From Actinomadura graeca (GTDB taxonomy: Bacteria > Actinomycetota > Actinomycetes > Streptosporangiales > Streptosporangiaceae): 64,000 nt of DNA. Made by a program: the position numbers and the translations under genes. The notes under the pieces were generated by a model. It did no database searches. It saw only the letters and a program-made list of their open reading frames with translations, and was not told the origin of the DNA. The DNA is taken from NCBI RefSeq assembly GCF_019175365.1, contig NZ_CP059572.1:5828001-5892000 (forward strand), written 5' to 3'. The first letter of the stretch is position 1. Each line of letters opens with the position of its first letter. Shown here one piece after another: positions 17,007 through 24,757 of the stretch.

Positions 17007-18827
17007 GTGAGATCCACCACCCCCGGACGCGTCAACCGGCGCGTCACCATGAGCACCGCGCTGGTCGCCGTCGCCGCCATGGCGGCGATCGGCATGCAGG
17101 CGGCACCGTCCTCCGCCGCCCCCGCCCAGGCGCCCAAGGGGAATCCCGGGCAGCTGCCCGCGCAGCTGAGCGCCAAGGAGTACAAGGCGCTCGTCGGCCA
17201 GGCCAAGGCGCAGGAGGACAAGACCGCTTCCGAGCTGCGACTCGGAGACAAGGTCGAGCTGAAGGTCAAGAGCGTCGTCAAGGACAGGGACGGGACCACC
17301 CACACCCGCTACCTGCAGTCCTATGACGGGCTGCCCGTCGTCGGCGGCGACATCATCGTCCACCGCGCCAAGTCCGGCGAGCTCCAGCGGGTGTCCCGGG
17401 CGGAGGTCCGCCCGCTCACGGTCGACACCGCGCCGAAGACGCTGGCGTCCACCAAGCCCGCGACGCCGAAGGGCGAGGGCAGCGTGGCCCCCCGCAAGAT
17501 CGTCTGGATGGGACGCGACGGCTCGTCGGTCCTGGCCTGGGAGACGGTCGTCGGCGGGATGCAGAAGGACGGCACGCCGAACCGGCTGCACGTCGTCACC
17601 GACGCCGTCACCGGCAAGAAGATCACCCAGTGGCAGGGTGTCCACACCGGCACGGGCAAGAGCATGTACTCCGGCACCGTCCAGCTGGGCACCACCAACT
17701 CCGGCGGCAGCTACTCCCTTCGCGACGCCGGGCGCGGCGGCCACGACACCACGAACCTGAACCGCGCCCAGTCGGGCCGGGGCACCCTGTTCACCGACGC
17801 CGACGACACCTGGGGCGACGGCACGGCGAGCAACACCCAGACCGCCGGCGTCGACGCCGCCTACGGCGCCGCCGAGACCTGGGACTACTACAAGACCGTC
17901 CACGGCCGCTCGGGCATCCGCGGCGACGGTGTCGGTGCCTACTCGCGCGTCCACTACGGCAACAGCTACGTGAACGCGTTCTGGGAAGACAGCTGCTTCT
18001 GCATGACCTACGGCGACGGCTCCGGCAACAGCAAGCCGCTGACCGAGCTGGACGTGGCCGGTCACGAGATGACCCACGGCGTCACGTCCAACACGGCGGG
18101 CCTGATCTACGAGGGCGAGTCCGGCGGCCTGAACGAGGCCACCTCCGACATCTTCGGCACCGCGATGGAGTTCTGGTCCAACAACCCCTCCGACGTGGGC
18201 GACTACTTCATCGGCGAGAAGATCGACATCTTCGGCAACGGCCAGCCGCTGCGGTACATGGACAAGCCCAGCAAGGACGGCAACTCGCTGGACAACTGGT
18301 CGCCGAACGCCGGCGGCGTGGACGTCCACTACTCCTCGGGCATCGCCAACCACTTCTTCTACCTGCTGTCCGAGGGCAGCGGCTCGAAGGTCATCAACGG
18401 CACCACCTACAACTCGCCGACGGCCGACGGCAAGGCGGTCACGGGCATCGGCCGGGACAAGGCCGCGGCCATCTGGTACAAGGCCCTCACCTCCGAGTTC
18501 AGGGCGAACACCGACTACAAGGGCGCCAGGGACGGCACCTTGAAGGCCGCCGCCGCCCTCTACGGCCAGACCAGCCCCGAGTACACCGCGGTGGCGAACG
18601 CCTGGGCGGGCGTCAAGGTCGGCAGCCGCGCCCAGGACCCGGGCGACCCCGGCCCCGGTGACCCCGGTCCCGGCGACCCGGGCAACACCTCCTGGGCCGA
18701 GGGCAAGTCCTACAACATCGGTGACACCGTGGTCTACGACGGCGTGACCTACCGCTGCCTCCAGCCCCACACGTCCCAGCCGGGCTGGACGCCGCCGAAC
18801 GTCCCGGCCCTCTGGGAAGCCGCCTGA
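17007..18827 (+). CDS. Secreted thermolysin-like M4 metalloprotease with C-terminal chitin-binding-type module
   Basis: A 606-residue pre-pro-enzyme from GTG 17007 (GGAG 5 nt upstream). It has a signal peptide to ~PSSAAPA, a FTP/PepSY-type propeptide to about residue 210, and the M4 catalytic domain. Zinc ligands are HEMTH (His353, His357) and Glu377 in GLNEATSD; the DVHYSSGIANHF segment supplies the transition-state His. After a DPGPG-repeat linker, the last ~45 residues (WAEGKSYNIGDTVVYDGVTY, W...P...ALWE) form a CBM5/12-type chitin/cellulose-binding module. The enzyme is expected to be exported, self-processed and to degrade extracellular protein, possibly on chitinous surfaces. Confidence 0.95.
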   Translation: MRSTTPGRVNRRVTMSTALVAVAAMAAIGMQAAPSSAAPAQAPKGNPGQLPAQLSAKEYKALVGQAKAQEDKTASELRLGDKVELKVKSVVKDRDGTTHTRYLQSYDGLPVVGGDIIVHRAKSGELQRVSRAEVRPLTVDTAPKTLASTKPATPKGEGSVAPRKIVWMGRDGSSVLAWETVVGGMQKDGTPNRLHVVTDAVTGKKITQWQGVHTGTGKSMYSGTVQLGTTNSGGSYSLRDAGRGGHDTTNLNRAQSGRGTLFTDADDTWGDGTASNTQTAGVDAAYGAAETWDYYKTVHGRSGIRGDGVGAYSRVHYGNSYVNAFWEDSCFCMTYGDGSGNSKPLTELDVAGHEMTHGVTSNTAGLIYEGESGGLNEATSDIFGTAMEFWSNNPSDVGDYFIGEKIDIFGNGQPLRYMDKPSKDGNSLDNWSPNAGGVDVHYSSGIANHFFYLLSEGSGSKVINGTTYNSPTADGKAVTGIGRDKAAAIWYKALTSEFRANTDYKGARDGTLKAAAALYGQTSPEYTAVANAWAGVKVGSRAQDPGDPGPGDPGPGDPGNTSWAEGKSYNIGDTVVYDGVTYRCLQPHTSQPGWTPPNVPALWEAA

Positions 18828-19134
18828 TCCACCGCCCGGCGCCGCGGCACCCCCACCGGGCCCCGCGGCCCTGAGACGCCTCGTCCACCGCCGCCCAAAG
18901 CCTGCCGCCTCCTCGGGGAGGCGGCCAGGATCGGGGTGGGCGGCGGTGGACGAGCGCGACGCCGAACCGGCGCGTCCCGTCCGGAGCTCCGAGGCTCTCC
19001 CCGGCCCTGCCGAGGACGGGACCGCCACCTTCCCCGCCCCACGCCACCGTGCCGGGAACCGGTCCCGCCAGGAGGCGCCGGGCGGGTCGAGCCCGAGGAG
19101 CCTCGCGAGGACGGCGACCTGCCCGGCGAAATCC
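18828..19134. other. Intergenic region between M4 protease and methyltransferase remnant
   Basis: About 307 bp. The only clear element is a large nested hairpin (18880-18954). Minus-strand frames at 18990-19130 contain short protein-like stretches that might be decayed coding sequence of the methyltransferase-like gene, but no continuous gene can be supported. Confidence 0.45.
18880..18954. terminator. Nested hairpin (18-bp outer arms, 9-bp inner stem)
   Basis: CTCGTCCACCGCCGCCCA (18880-18897) is exactly complementary to 18937-18954. Between them GCCGCCTCC (18904-18912) pairs with GGAGGCGGC (18917-18925) around TCGG. It lies between converging genes and can act in both directions. Confidence 0.75.
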
Positions 19135-19341
19135 TCAACCGGCGGTCGAGCCGCTCGCGGCGACACGACGCCCGTCGATGCCGTGACCGCGCAGGTAGCG
19201 GCCGGTCCCCGCGTCCAGGGGCCGGATCAGGTCGGGCAGGAACAGGTGCCGGGGCAGTATCCCCAGCACCTGCTCCCAGCCGTCCGGCAGCAGCCCTTCC
19301 TGCAGGAGGGGCACCGCCCATCCGGGTGTTCGCGCACTCAC
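19135..19341 (-). pseudogene. Truncated N-terminal segment of a PCMT-like methyltransferase (or short protein)
   Basis: A 68-codon frame starting at GTG 19341 and ending in TGA at 19135. The segment GLLPDGWEQVLGILPRHLFL followed by PDLIRP resembles the N-terminus of protein-L-isoaspartate-type methyltransferases that actinomycetes often encode next to small peptides, where W..V...VPRH.F.P precedes the SAM-binding domain. No SAM-binding motif follows because the frame stops. The GTG overlaps the stop of the proline-rich peptide gene (GTGA), which supports a once-functional coupled pair. I read it as a gene remnant; a genuine short protein is possible. Confidence 0.45.
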
Positions 19342-19439
19342 TTGCCCCGCGGCCCGCCCCCGGGCGGAGTGTCCTTGTCGGGATTCGGAGGCGGCGGCGG
19401 TTTTGGGTTCTCCGATGGCGGTTTGCTGTGCTTCCCCAA
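19338..19439 (-). CDS. Proline-rich 33-residue peptide
   Basis: A small frame starting at TTG 19439, with AGGGAGG 9 nt upstream; an in-frame GTG at 19448 touches the ribosome-binding site and is less likely. The peptide starts MGKHSKPPSENPK, has a run of five Pro, and ends GGGPRGK. It is polar, charged and probably disordered, with no Cys and no hydrophobic segment. Its stop overlaps the GTG of the methyltransferase-like segment. It could be a small partner or modification substrate of that methyltransferase, but this is inference. Confidence 0.5.
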   Translation of the reverse strand: MGKHSKPPSENPKPPPPPNPDKDTPPGGGPRGK

Positions 19440-19556
19440 GAGGATCACCCTCCCTGGACGTCCGCAGACCCTCTGCGAACGGTCGTCTCTCAGAGTAGTC
19501 GGGTGGTGACGGCGGCTTCCCCGGAACGCGGACGTGTGGACAAGTACGCACGCCTG

Positions 19557-20423
19557 TCAGCAGGCGCACTCCAGGGCCGTCTCGACGAACCAGGCGATCC
19601 AGGGCGACCGGGTCCCCGTCGGCCAAAGTGCCATGGTCCGGTACGGCTCGGCGTCGTGCACCGGGCGGTAGGTCACGTCGGGACGGACGTTCCTCGTGGC
19701 CAGTGAAGCGGGTATCAGCGCGACCGCCTGGCCCAGGGCGACCACTTCCAGCAACTGCGCGGTGTCCCGCACGACCGGCCCGTCGGACGGACGATCCGGG
19801 TGGCCCAGCCAGTAGCCGCGGTCGACGGTGGTGTCGTCCCATCGGGGTGCCGGTTCGGTCTTCAGGTCGGCGGCGCCGAGGACGTCGCGCGCGGCCAGCT
19901 CGTGTCCGGAGGCGAGCGCCGCGACGCGCGGTTCGGTCGCCAGCAGCCGGGTGTCGAGGCCGTGGCCGTGGAAGCACGCCGCGATCGCCACGTCCGCGCG
20001 GCCGTCGCGCACCATGTCGGCCTGCTCGCCGAATCCGCTCACCACGACCCGCAGGTCCGGTGCGTCCGGCTCGGCGCGGGCCCGTTCGCGGACCCGGCTC
20101 AGCAACTCCGTGGCCACCCCCGGTTTCGCGGTGACCACGATGCCGCGTCCGGGCAGGCCCGCGCGCCGCGTCCGGCGGACGGCGGCGTCCACGGCCTTCA
20201 GGACGACGGCCGCCTCACCGGCCAGGGTCTCGCCCGCCGGGGTCAGCGCCAGCCGTTTCCCGGAGCGGTCGAACAGGGCGACGCCCAGTCTGCGTTCCAG
20301 CTGGCGCATGGCCCGGGAAAGCGGGGGCTGGGCGATGCCGAGCCGCTCGGCCGCGCGGGTGATGTTCAGTTCCTCGGCGACGGCGCGAAAATAGCGCAGC
20401 TCGCGGATTTCCGGCTCCGGCAT
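19557..20423 (-). CDS. LysR-family transcriptional regulator
   Basis: A 288-residue protein from ATG 20423. The N-terminal winged helix-turn-helix is typical (RYFRAVAEELNITRAAERLG, QPPLSRAMRQLERRLG), followed by a periplasmic-binding-protein-like effector domain. It is divergent from an SDR gene with 70 bp between starts. The start codon itself lies in a CATACC-N5-GGTATG palindrome of the T-N11-A type, so autorepression and control of the SDR are likely. The inducer is unknown. Confidence 0.93.
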   Translation of the reverse strand: MPEPEIRELRYFRAVAEELNITRAAERLGIAQPPLSRAMRQLERRLGVALFDRSGKRLALTPAGETLAGEAAVVLKAVDAAVRRTRRAGLPGRGIVVTAKPGVATELLSRVRERARAEPDAPDLRVVVSGFGEQADMVRDGRADVAIAACFHGHGLDTRLLATEPRVAALASGHELAARDVLGAADLKTEPAPRWDDTTVDRGYWLGHPDRPSDGPVVRDTAQLLEVVALGQAVALIPASLATRNVRPDVTYRPVHDAEPYRTMALWPTGTRSPWIAWFVETALECAC

Positions 20424-20437
20424 ACCGCCAGGGTATG
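20421..20437. promoter_or_regulatory. LysR-type operator (T-N11-A palindrome)
   Basis: CATACCGCCAGGGTATG is a 6-bp inverted repeat with a 5-bp spacer, containing ATAC-N7-GTAT as expected for LysR-type binding sites. It overlaps the start codon of the LysR gene and lies 57 bp before the start of the divergent SDR. Confidence 0.6.
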
Positions 20438-20493
20438 GGGAGGAACCCTTTCGGTCTTTCCCTCCCGGAGCCGCGGCTGCTGGGATCAAAGGC

Positions 20494-21246
20494 ATGAACG
20501 CGAATGAGACGGCCCTGGTCACCGGCGGCAACAAGGGCATCGGCCGGGCGATCGTCCACGCCCTCGCCCGGCGGGGCCTCGTCGTCTATCTCGGCGCGCG
20601 GAGTCCCGAGCGCGGCCGTTCGGCCGTCGAAGAACTGAGGAGGGAACCGGGCCTGGACGTTCGGTTCGCGCACCTCGATGTGACCGATCCGAGAACCGTC
20701 GAAACGGCCGTTAAGGCGATCGAGGCCGACACGGGACGGCTGGACGTCCTCGTCAACAACGCGGGGATCGCGGCCGGGTGGGACGTCGGGGCGGCCGACG
20801 TCACGGCCGCGCATCTCCGCGAGGTGTACGAGGTCAACGTCTTCGGCGTCGTCACGGTGACATCGGCCTGTGTGCCGCTGCTCCGGCGGTCGGGCAATCC
20901 GCGGATCGTCAACGTGTCCGGCGGGCCCGGGTCGCTCACCTTCCTGAGCGACCCGGACCACCCTCTTACGGCACGCGCGTCGCTCGCGTACAGCTCGTCC
21001 AAGGCCGCGCTCAACGCCCTGACGCTGATCTACGCCGATGCCCTCCGCGCCGACGGGATCAAGGTCAACGCCGCGGGCCCGGGCCTCGTGCCGACCGACC
21101 AGAACGCCGCCGCGCCCTTCCCGCGCGGTGACCGCACCGCGGCCGACGGCGCCGTCGTCCCGTCCCTGCTCGCGACGATCCCCGCCGACGGCCCCACCGG
21201 CGTGTTCCGCGGCCCGGACTCGCTGGACGACGTCGTCCCCTGGTGA
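20494..21246 (+). CDS. SDR-family NAD(P)-dependent oxidoreductase
   Basis: A 250-residue short-chain dehydrogenase with TGGNKGIGRA (cofactor site), LVNNAGIA (NNAG motif), VNVSGG and YSSSKAALN (catalytic Tyr/Lys). It resembles carbonyl-reductase-like SDRs of actinomycetes. It is cytoplasmic and monocistronic. It lies opposite a LysR gene sharing a short promoter region with an operator palindrome, so its expression is probably LysR-controlled. Substrate unknown. Confidence 0.92.
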   Translation: MNANETALVTGGNKGIGRAIVHALARRGLVVYLGARSPERGRSAVEELRREPGLDVRFAHLDVTDPRTVETAVKAIEADTGRLDVLVNNAGIAAGWDVGAADVTAAHLREVYEVNVFGVVTVTSACVPLLRRSGNPRIVNVSGGPGSLTFLSDPDHPLTARASLAYSSSKAALNALTLIYADALRADGIKVNAAGPGLVPTDQNAAAPFPRGDRTAADGAVVPSLLATIPADGPTGVFRGPDSLDDVVPW

Positions 21247-21268
21247 GCGGGCGCCGACGCCCCGCAGG

Positions 21269-21763
21269 TCAGCGCCCGGTCGCGCCGTCGATGAGTTCCC
21301 GCAGGATGTCGGCGTGTCCGGCGTGGCGTGCGGTCTCCTCGATCAGGTGGGTCAGCGTCCAGCGCCGGGACGGCACCGGCCTGCCGGGCTTGGCCGGGGC
21401 GGGACCGGTCTCGGTGAGATCGTCCCAGGTGGCGATCCGCGCGTTCGCCTCGGCGCTGGTGGCCCGGTAGGCGGCGAGGATCGTCTCGGCCGTCTCGTCC
21501 TGCGTGAGGTGGAACGTGGCCTGCCAGTCCGTGACGGTGTGGCCGAGCAGCCATTGCCGCTCCACATAGGTAAGGTGTTTGACCAGTCCGAGCAGGTTCG
21601 TCCCGGACGGCACACCCTGGGCGCGGGCTTGGACTTCGGGGAGGCCCTCGGCTTTGGCGGCGACGGCGTCGCGCAGGTAGTCGAGGAAGCCGGTGAGGAC
21701 GTCCTTCTCGGCGGTTCCGGTCCGCGGCGGTCCTGTGTCGCGCTTGCGGTTCGCGCTCGTCAT
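21269..21763 (-). CDS. DinB-superfamily (DUF664) protein
   Basis: A 164-residue protein from ATG 21763 with GGGAGAG three nt upstream. It has the four-helix DinB/DUF664 pattern: GTNLLGLVKHLTYVERQWLL supplies one His, and LTHLIEETARHAGHADILRE supplies the others of the usual metal triad. Members include mycothiol- or bacillithiol-dependent transferases and uncharacterised proteins. The genome encodes MshD and so makes mycothiol, and a thiol-transferase role is possible but not shown. It converges on the SDR gene. Confidence 0.85.
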   Translation of the reverse strand: MTSANRKRDTGPPRTGTAEKDVLTGFLDYLRDAVAAKAEGLPEVQARAQGVPSGTNLLGLVKHLTYVERQWLLGHTVTDWQATFHLTQDETAETILAAYRATSAEANARIATWDDLTETGPAPAKPGRPVPSRRWTLTHLIEETARHAGHADILRELIDGATGR

Positions 21764-21868
21764 CGTCTCTCCCCATGCTCGTCCCAGAAACGGGCGGTTG
21801 GTTCGGTCGGACACCACCCTTGCGCGCGCCGCCGCGGAACGCATGGCCATTTTGCCGATATCGCAAGC

Positions 21869-22210
21869 TCAGGAAGTGTGGCGGACGCCCTGGCTCGCCG
21901 ACGAGGGCGGATTCGAGCGGCCGGTGGCGGTGTTCAGCCAGAAGGCGCCGCGAAGGCCATGGAAGGCGGCCATGACATAGGCGCCGATGGCGATGGAGAC
22001 GGCGGCGGCCCAGGGAGCGCTGGACATATCGGCCCAGAAGGCGAGAAGGCCGGTCAACACGACTCCGGTAACGCCGGCGAGCGCGTTGCGCAGCGGTGAG
22101 TTCCCTAAGACCGTGGGGAACTCCTCGCCGGCCATGCCCTTGAGCAGGTGTGGCAGCGCGTTGGTCCCCATCAGGCCCGCCAGAAAGGAGAGCGCGATCG
22201 TCTGGAACAT
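21869..22210 (-). CDS. Small integral membrane protein
   Basis: A 113-residue protein with three hydrophobic helices (about residues 4-24, 42-60 and 67-88) and a polar C-terminal tail. I do not recognise a characterised family. It is divergent from a TetR regulator, and the shared 80-bp region carries two copies of a 22-bp palindromic operator, so it is the likely target of that regulator. It might be a small exporter component or an envelope protein; no transport motif is visible. Confidence 0.8.
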   Translation of the reverse strand: MFQTIALSFLAGLMGTNALPHLLKGMAGEEFPTVLGNSPLRNALAGVTGVVLTGLLAFWADMSSAPWAAAVSIAIGAYVMAAFHGLRGAFWLNTATGRSNPPSSASQGVRHTS

Positions 22211-22221
22211 GGTTCCCCATC

Positions 22222-22243
22222 TCAGTCTACGGGTGTTGACTGA
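22222..22243. promoter_or_regulatory. TetR-type operator, copy 1
   Basis: A 22-bp imperfect palindrome with TCAGTC and GACTGA ends. Its reverse complement matches copy 2 at 22265-22286 at all but four or five positions. It lies 12 bp before the start of the membrane-protein gene. Confidence 0.65.
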
Positions 22244-22264
22244 AATCTAGCCCCGCCCCGACCC

Positions 22265-22286
22265 TCAGTCAACGGATGTAGACTCA
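22265..22286. promoter_or_regulatory. TetR-type operator, copy 2
   Basis: TCAGTCAAC-N4-GTAGACTCA, an inverted copy of the site at 22222-22243 with centres 43 bp apart, about four helical turns. It ends four bases before the TetR GTG, which suits autorepression. Confidence 0.65.
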
Positions 22287-22290
22287 ACAC

Positions 22291-22908
22291 GTGGGTCCTG
22301 TGTCCCGGGCTGAGCAGCGTCGCCGCACCGAAGAGCGGATCCTGGTGGCGGCGCGGACGCTGTTCGCCGAGCACGGCTATGACCGGACGACGATCCGCGC
22401 GATCGCCGCGGAGGCGGACACCGATCCCGGCTTGGTCATGAGGTACTTCGGGTCCAAGGAGAGGCTCTTCGCCAGGGTCGCCGTGGTGGACCGGCCCGAA
22501 CCCCTCGGCGGAAGCCCCGAGCAGGTCGCCGAGACGCTGCTCGCGGCGCTGGACGCGAAGCTCGCGGCGGAGCCGGTCGGCGCGCTGGCGGCCCTCCGCT
22601 CAATGTTCACCCACCCTGAGGCCGCCAGAGAGGTGCGCGAGGCGATGCTCGCCGAGCAGCGCCAAGCCGAAGCGGCGACCCCAGGAGAAGACGCGGCCCT
22701 GCGTACGGCGTTGATCGGCGCGCTCACGCTGGGCACCGTCATCGGGCGCTACATGCTGGACCTCGACGGCCTGCGCGACGCATCACCGGAGCAGATCACC
22801 GCGCTCCTGCGCCAGCCGTTCCACGCGATCGTCCACGGCCCCCCAAACCCCGATCCCCACGGTGCTCAGGGTGAGACCGATGCTCGTCCGACGCCGGAAC
22901 GGGGATGA
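22291..22908 (+). CDS. TetR-family transcriptional regulator
   Basis: A 205-residue protein from GTG 22291 (a second GTG three codons later is an alternative). The N-terminal helix-turn-helix is canonical (RILVAARTLFAEHGYDRTTI, RAIAAEADTDPGLVMRYFGS). The C-terminal ligand domain is of the TetR_C type with no identifiable ligand. Two inverted operator copies lie between it and the divergent membrane protein. The operator next to the start codon and the lack of a ribosome-binding site suggest a leaderless transcript. Confidence 0.93.
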   Translation: MGPVSRAEQRRRTEERILVAARTLFAEHGYDRTTIRAIAAEADTDPGLVMRYFGSKERLFARVAVVDRPEPLGGSPEQVAETLLAALDAKLAAEPVGALAALRSMFTHPEAAREVREAMLAEQRQAEAATPGEDAALRTALIGALTLGTVIGRYMLDLDGLRDASPEQITALLRQPFHAIVHGPPNPDPHGAQGETDARPTPERG

Positions 22909-22911
22909 CGG

Positions 22912-23334
22912 TCAGTCCCAGCGGCGGGAGCGGGAGCGTTTGACGTCGGAGCGGCGCTTCTTGTTCTCCAGGCGGCGCTCGTTGATGCCGCGTGGGATCT
23001 TCTTCGGGACGCGCTTCTTCGGGGGAGGGGCGATGGCTTCGGCGAGAAGCGCTGCCAAGCGCGCGCGGGCGGCGTCCCTGTTGCGGAGTTGGGAGCGGAA
23101 CTCTTCTGCGCGGATGGTGAGGACGCCGCGGACGAGGCGTCCGGCCAGGCGGTCCAGGGCGCGTGTCTTGTAGGGCTCCGGGAGGGACGACGCGGCGACG
23201 TCGAAGGAGAGTTCGGCGGCGGTCGCGCTGGTGTTGACGTGCTGCCCGCCCGGACCCGAGGAGCGCGAGAAACGCCAGCTCAGCTCGGACTCCGGGATGG
23301 AGACCGAGCCGCGGATCGGGAGCTGGTCGGACAT
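22912..23334 (-). CDS. arfB: ArfB/YaeJ-type peptidyl-tRNA hydrolase (alternative ribosome rescue)
   Basis: A 140-residue release-factor-like protein. The catalytic GGQ lies in RSSGPGGQHVNTSATAAEL, and the C-terminal ~35 residues are a Lys/Arg-rich tail (PPPKKRVPKKIPRG, KKRRSDVKRSRSRRW) of the kind that enters the empty mRNA channel of stalled ribosomes. It hydrolyses peptidyl-tRNA on non-stop complexes. It has no codon-recognition domain and is the expected length. It converges on the TetR gene with three bases between the stop codons. Confidence 0.95.
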   Translation of the reverse strand: MSDQLPIRGSVSIPESELSWRFSRSSGPGGQHVNTSATAAELSFDVAASSLPEPYKTRALDRLAGRLVRGVLTIRAEEFRSQLRNRDAARARLAALLAEAIAPPPKKRVPKKIPRGINERRLENKKRRSDVKRSRSRRWD

Positions 23335-23528
23335 GTCAGTGATTATCTCCGGTCGGCCGGAGACGTGTCGCCTGGATTATCGCGCGTGGCGGGACGTGGA
23401 GCGGCCGCGTGGCCCCCGCGGGGTCACGCGGCCGCTCGCGGGGCCTTCCCCGGCCCGGGAAGGCCCCTCGGACCGGGGCGCCGTCCGCCCGCCCGCTCCC
23501 CCCAGAGCCCGGGCGGACGGCGCCACGG

Positions 23529-24488
23529 TCAGGTCTGGGCCCCGGCGATGATCTGGTCGGCGACCTTCTTGGCGCTGTTGACCGGGATCGCGAAGCCGAC
23601 GCCGATGTTGCCCGAGCCGCCGCCGGAGGTGGCGATGGCGGTGTTCACGCCGATCACCTGGCCGGCGGCGTTGACCAGCGCCCCGCCGGAGTTGCCGGGG
23701 TTGATGGCGGCGTCGGTCTGGATCGCGTTCTCGATCACCGTCTGCTGCTGCTGGGAGAGCTGCCCGCGCAGGCCGGGCGGGAGGTTCTCCTCGCCGCCGC
23801 CGGAGTCGCCCTCCTTGATCTGCCGGCCGAGCGCGCTGACGATGCCCGAGGTCACCGAGCCGTCCAGCCCGAGGGGGCTGCCGACGGCGAGGACCTGGTC
23901 CCCGACGGCGAGGGCGGAGCTGTTGCCGAGCGTCGCGGCCCGGAGGCCGGAAACGCCCTCGGCCTTGATCACGGCGATGTCGTCGCGGGTGTCGGCGCCG
24001 AGCACGCGGGCGGGTGCGGTCTTGCCGTCGCTGAACTTCACCGTCACCTGCTGGGAGCCGGAGACGACGTGCGCGTTCGTCATGATCACACCGTCCGGGC
24101 GCAGGACGACGCCGGAGCCGCCGGAGGTGCCCTGCCGGGTCTGCGCCTGGATCGACACGACGCTCGGCTGGACGGCCGCCGCGACCTGCGCGACCGTGCC
24201 CGCCTTGGCGGAGGCGCCGGAGACGGCGGTGGGGCCGGAGTAGACGGTGCGGTCGCCCGCGAGGGCCACCGCGACGGCCGCGCCCGTGCTTCCGGCGCCC
24301 ACCGCGAGTGCCAGGGCGGCTCCCGCGGCGGCGAGCTTGCGGCGCGTCGTCCACAGCGGCCCGCGCGGGCCGGCGGGAGCGGCGAACGGGGCCGCGGGTG
24401 GTCCGGGCGGTGCGGGCGGAGCGGGCCAGGTGTGCCCGTGCGGCGCGAAGTCCGGACGGTGTGGCTCCCACGGTTGCTGGGCGGTCAT
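23529..24488 (-). CDS. HtrA/PepD-like membrane-anchored serine protease without PDZ domain
   Basis: A 319-residue protein with a Pro-rich cytoplasmic N-terminus (1-45), one membrane segment (about 50-75) and an extracellular trypsin-like S1C domain. The triad is TNAHVV (His), DDIAVIK (Asp) and GNSGGAL (Ser). The protein ends right after the protease domain, so the PDZ domain of most HtrA/PepD proteins is absent. An inserted Gln/Gly-rich loop (GDSGGGEENLPPG, SQQQQ) is present. Upstream on the same strand are a histidine kinase and a response regulator, the order found for mprA-mprB-pepD in mycobacteria, so envelope stress control is likely. Confidence 0.9.
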   Translation of the reverse strand: MTAQQPWEPHRPDFAPHGHTWPAPPAPPGPPAAPFAAPAGPRGPLWTTRRKLAAAGAALALAVGAGSTGAAVAVALAGDRTVYSGPTAVSGASAKAGTVAQVAAAVQPSVVSIQAQTRQGTSGGSGVVLRPDGVIMTNAHVVSGSQQVTVKFSDGKTAPARVLGADTRDDIAVIKAEGVSGLRAATLGNSSALAVGDQVLAVGSPLGLDGSVTSGIVSALGRQIKEGDSGGGEENLPPGLRGQLSQQQQTVIENAIQTDAAINPGNSGGALVNAAGQVIGVNTAIATSGGGSGNIGVGFAIPVNSAKKVADQIIAGAQT

Positions 24489-24757
24489 GTCCTACCCCCT
24501 TGTGATGTCACCCATGAGCCTGCGTCCCGGGGCTGGACCCCGCCTGGAGCGAACCTGAAAGTGTGCTGAACGCCGTGCCGGCAAGAGAAAAGCCGTGGTC
24601 GAGGGGGCGTGCGGCGTCGCGCCCCCTCGGCCACGGCGGCCGCGGAAGTTGGCCAGGGCGCGTATCCCCGGCCCCCGTCGGGGCCGGGCCGCGCCCTGTG
24701 CGTCCACCCAAGCGCACTTTCCTGAACGGAGCCTGAATGATCGCTCTGGGGTCCCGG

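Noticed and set aside
16575..19166. Long minus-strand frame through the M4 protease gene
   Set aside because: A mirror frame of the protease, which has an intact zinc site on the plus strand. A short protein-like stretch at 19060-19160 might be decayed methyltransferase sequence but cannot be supported alone.
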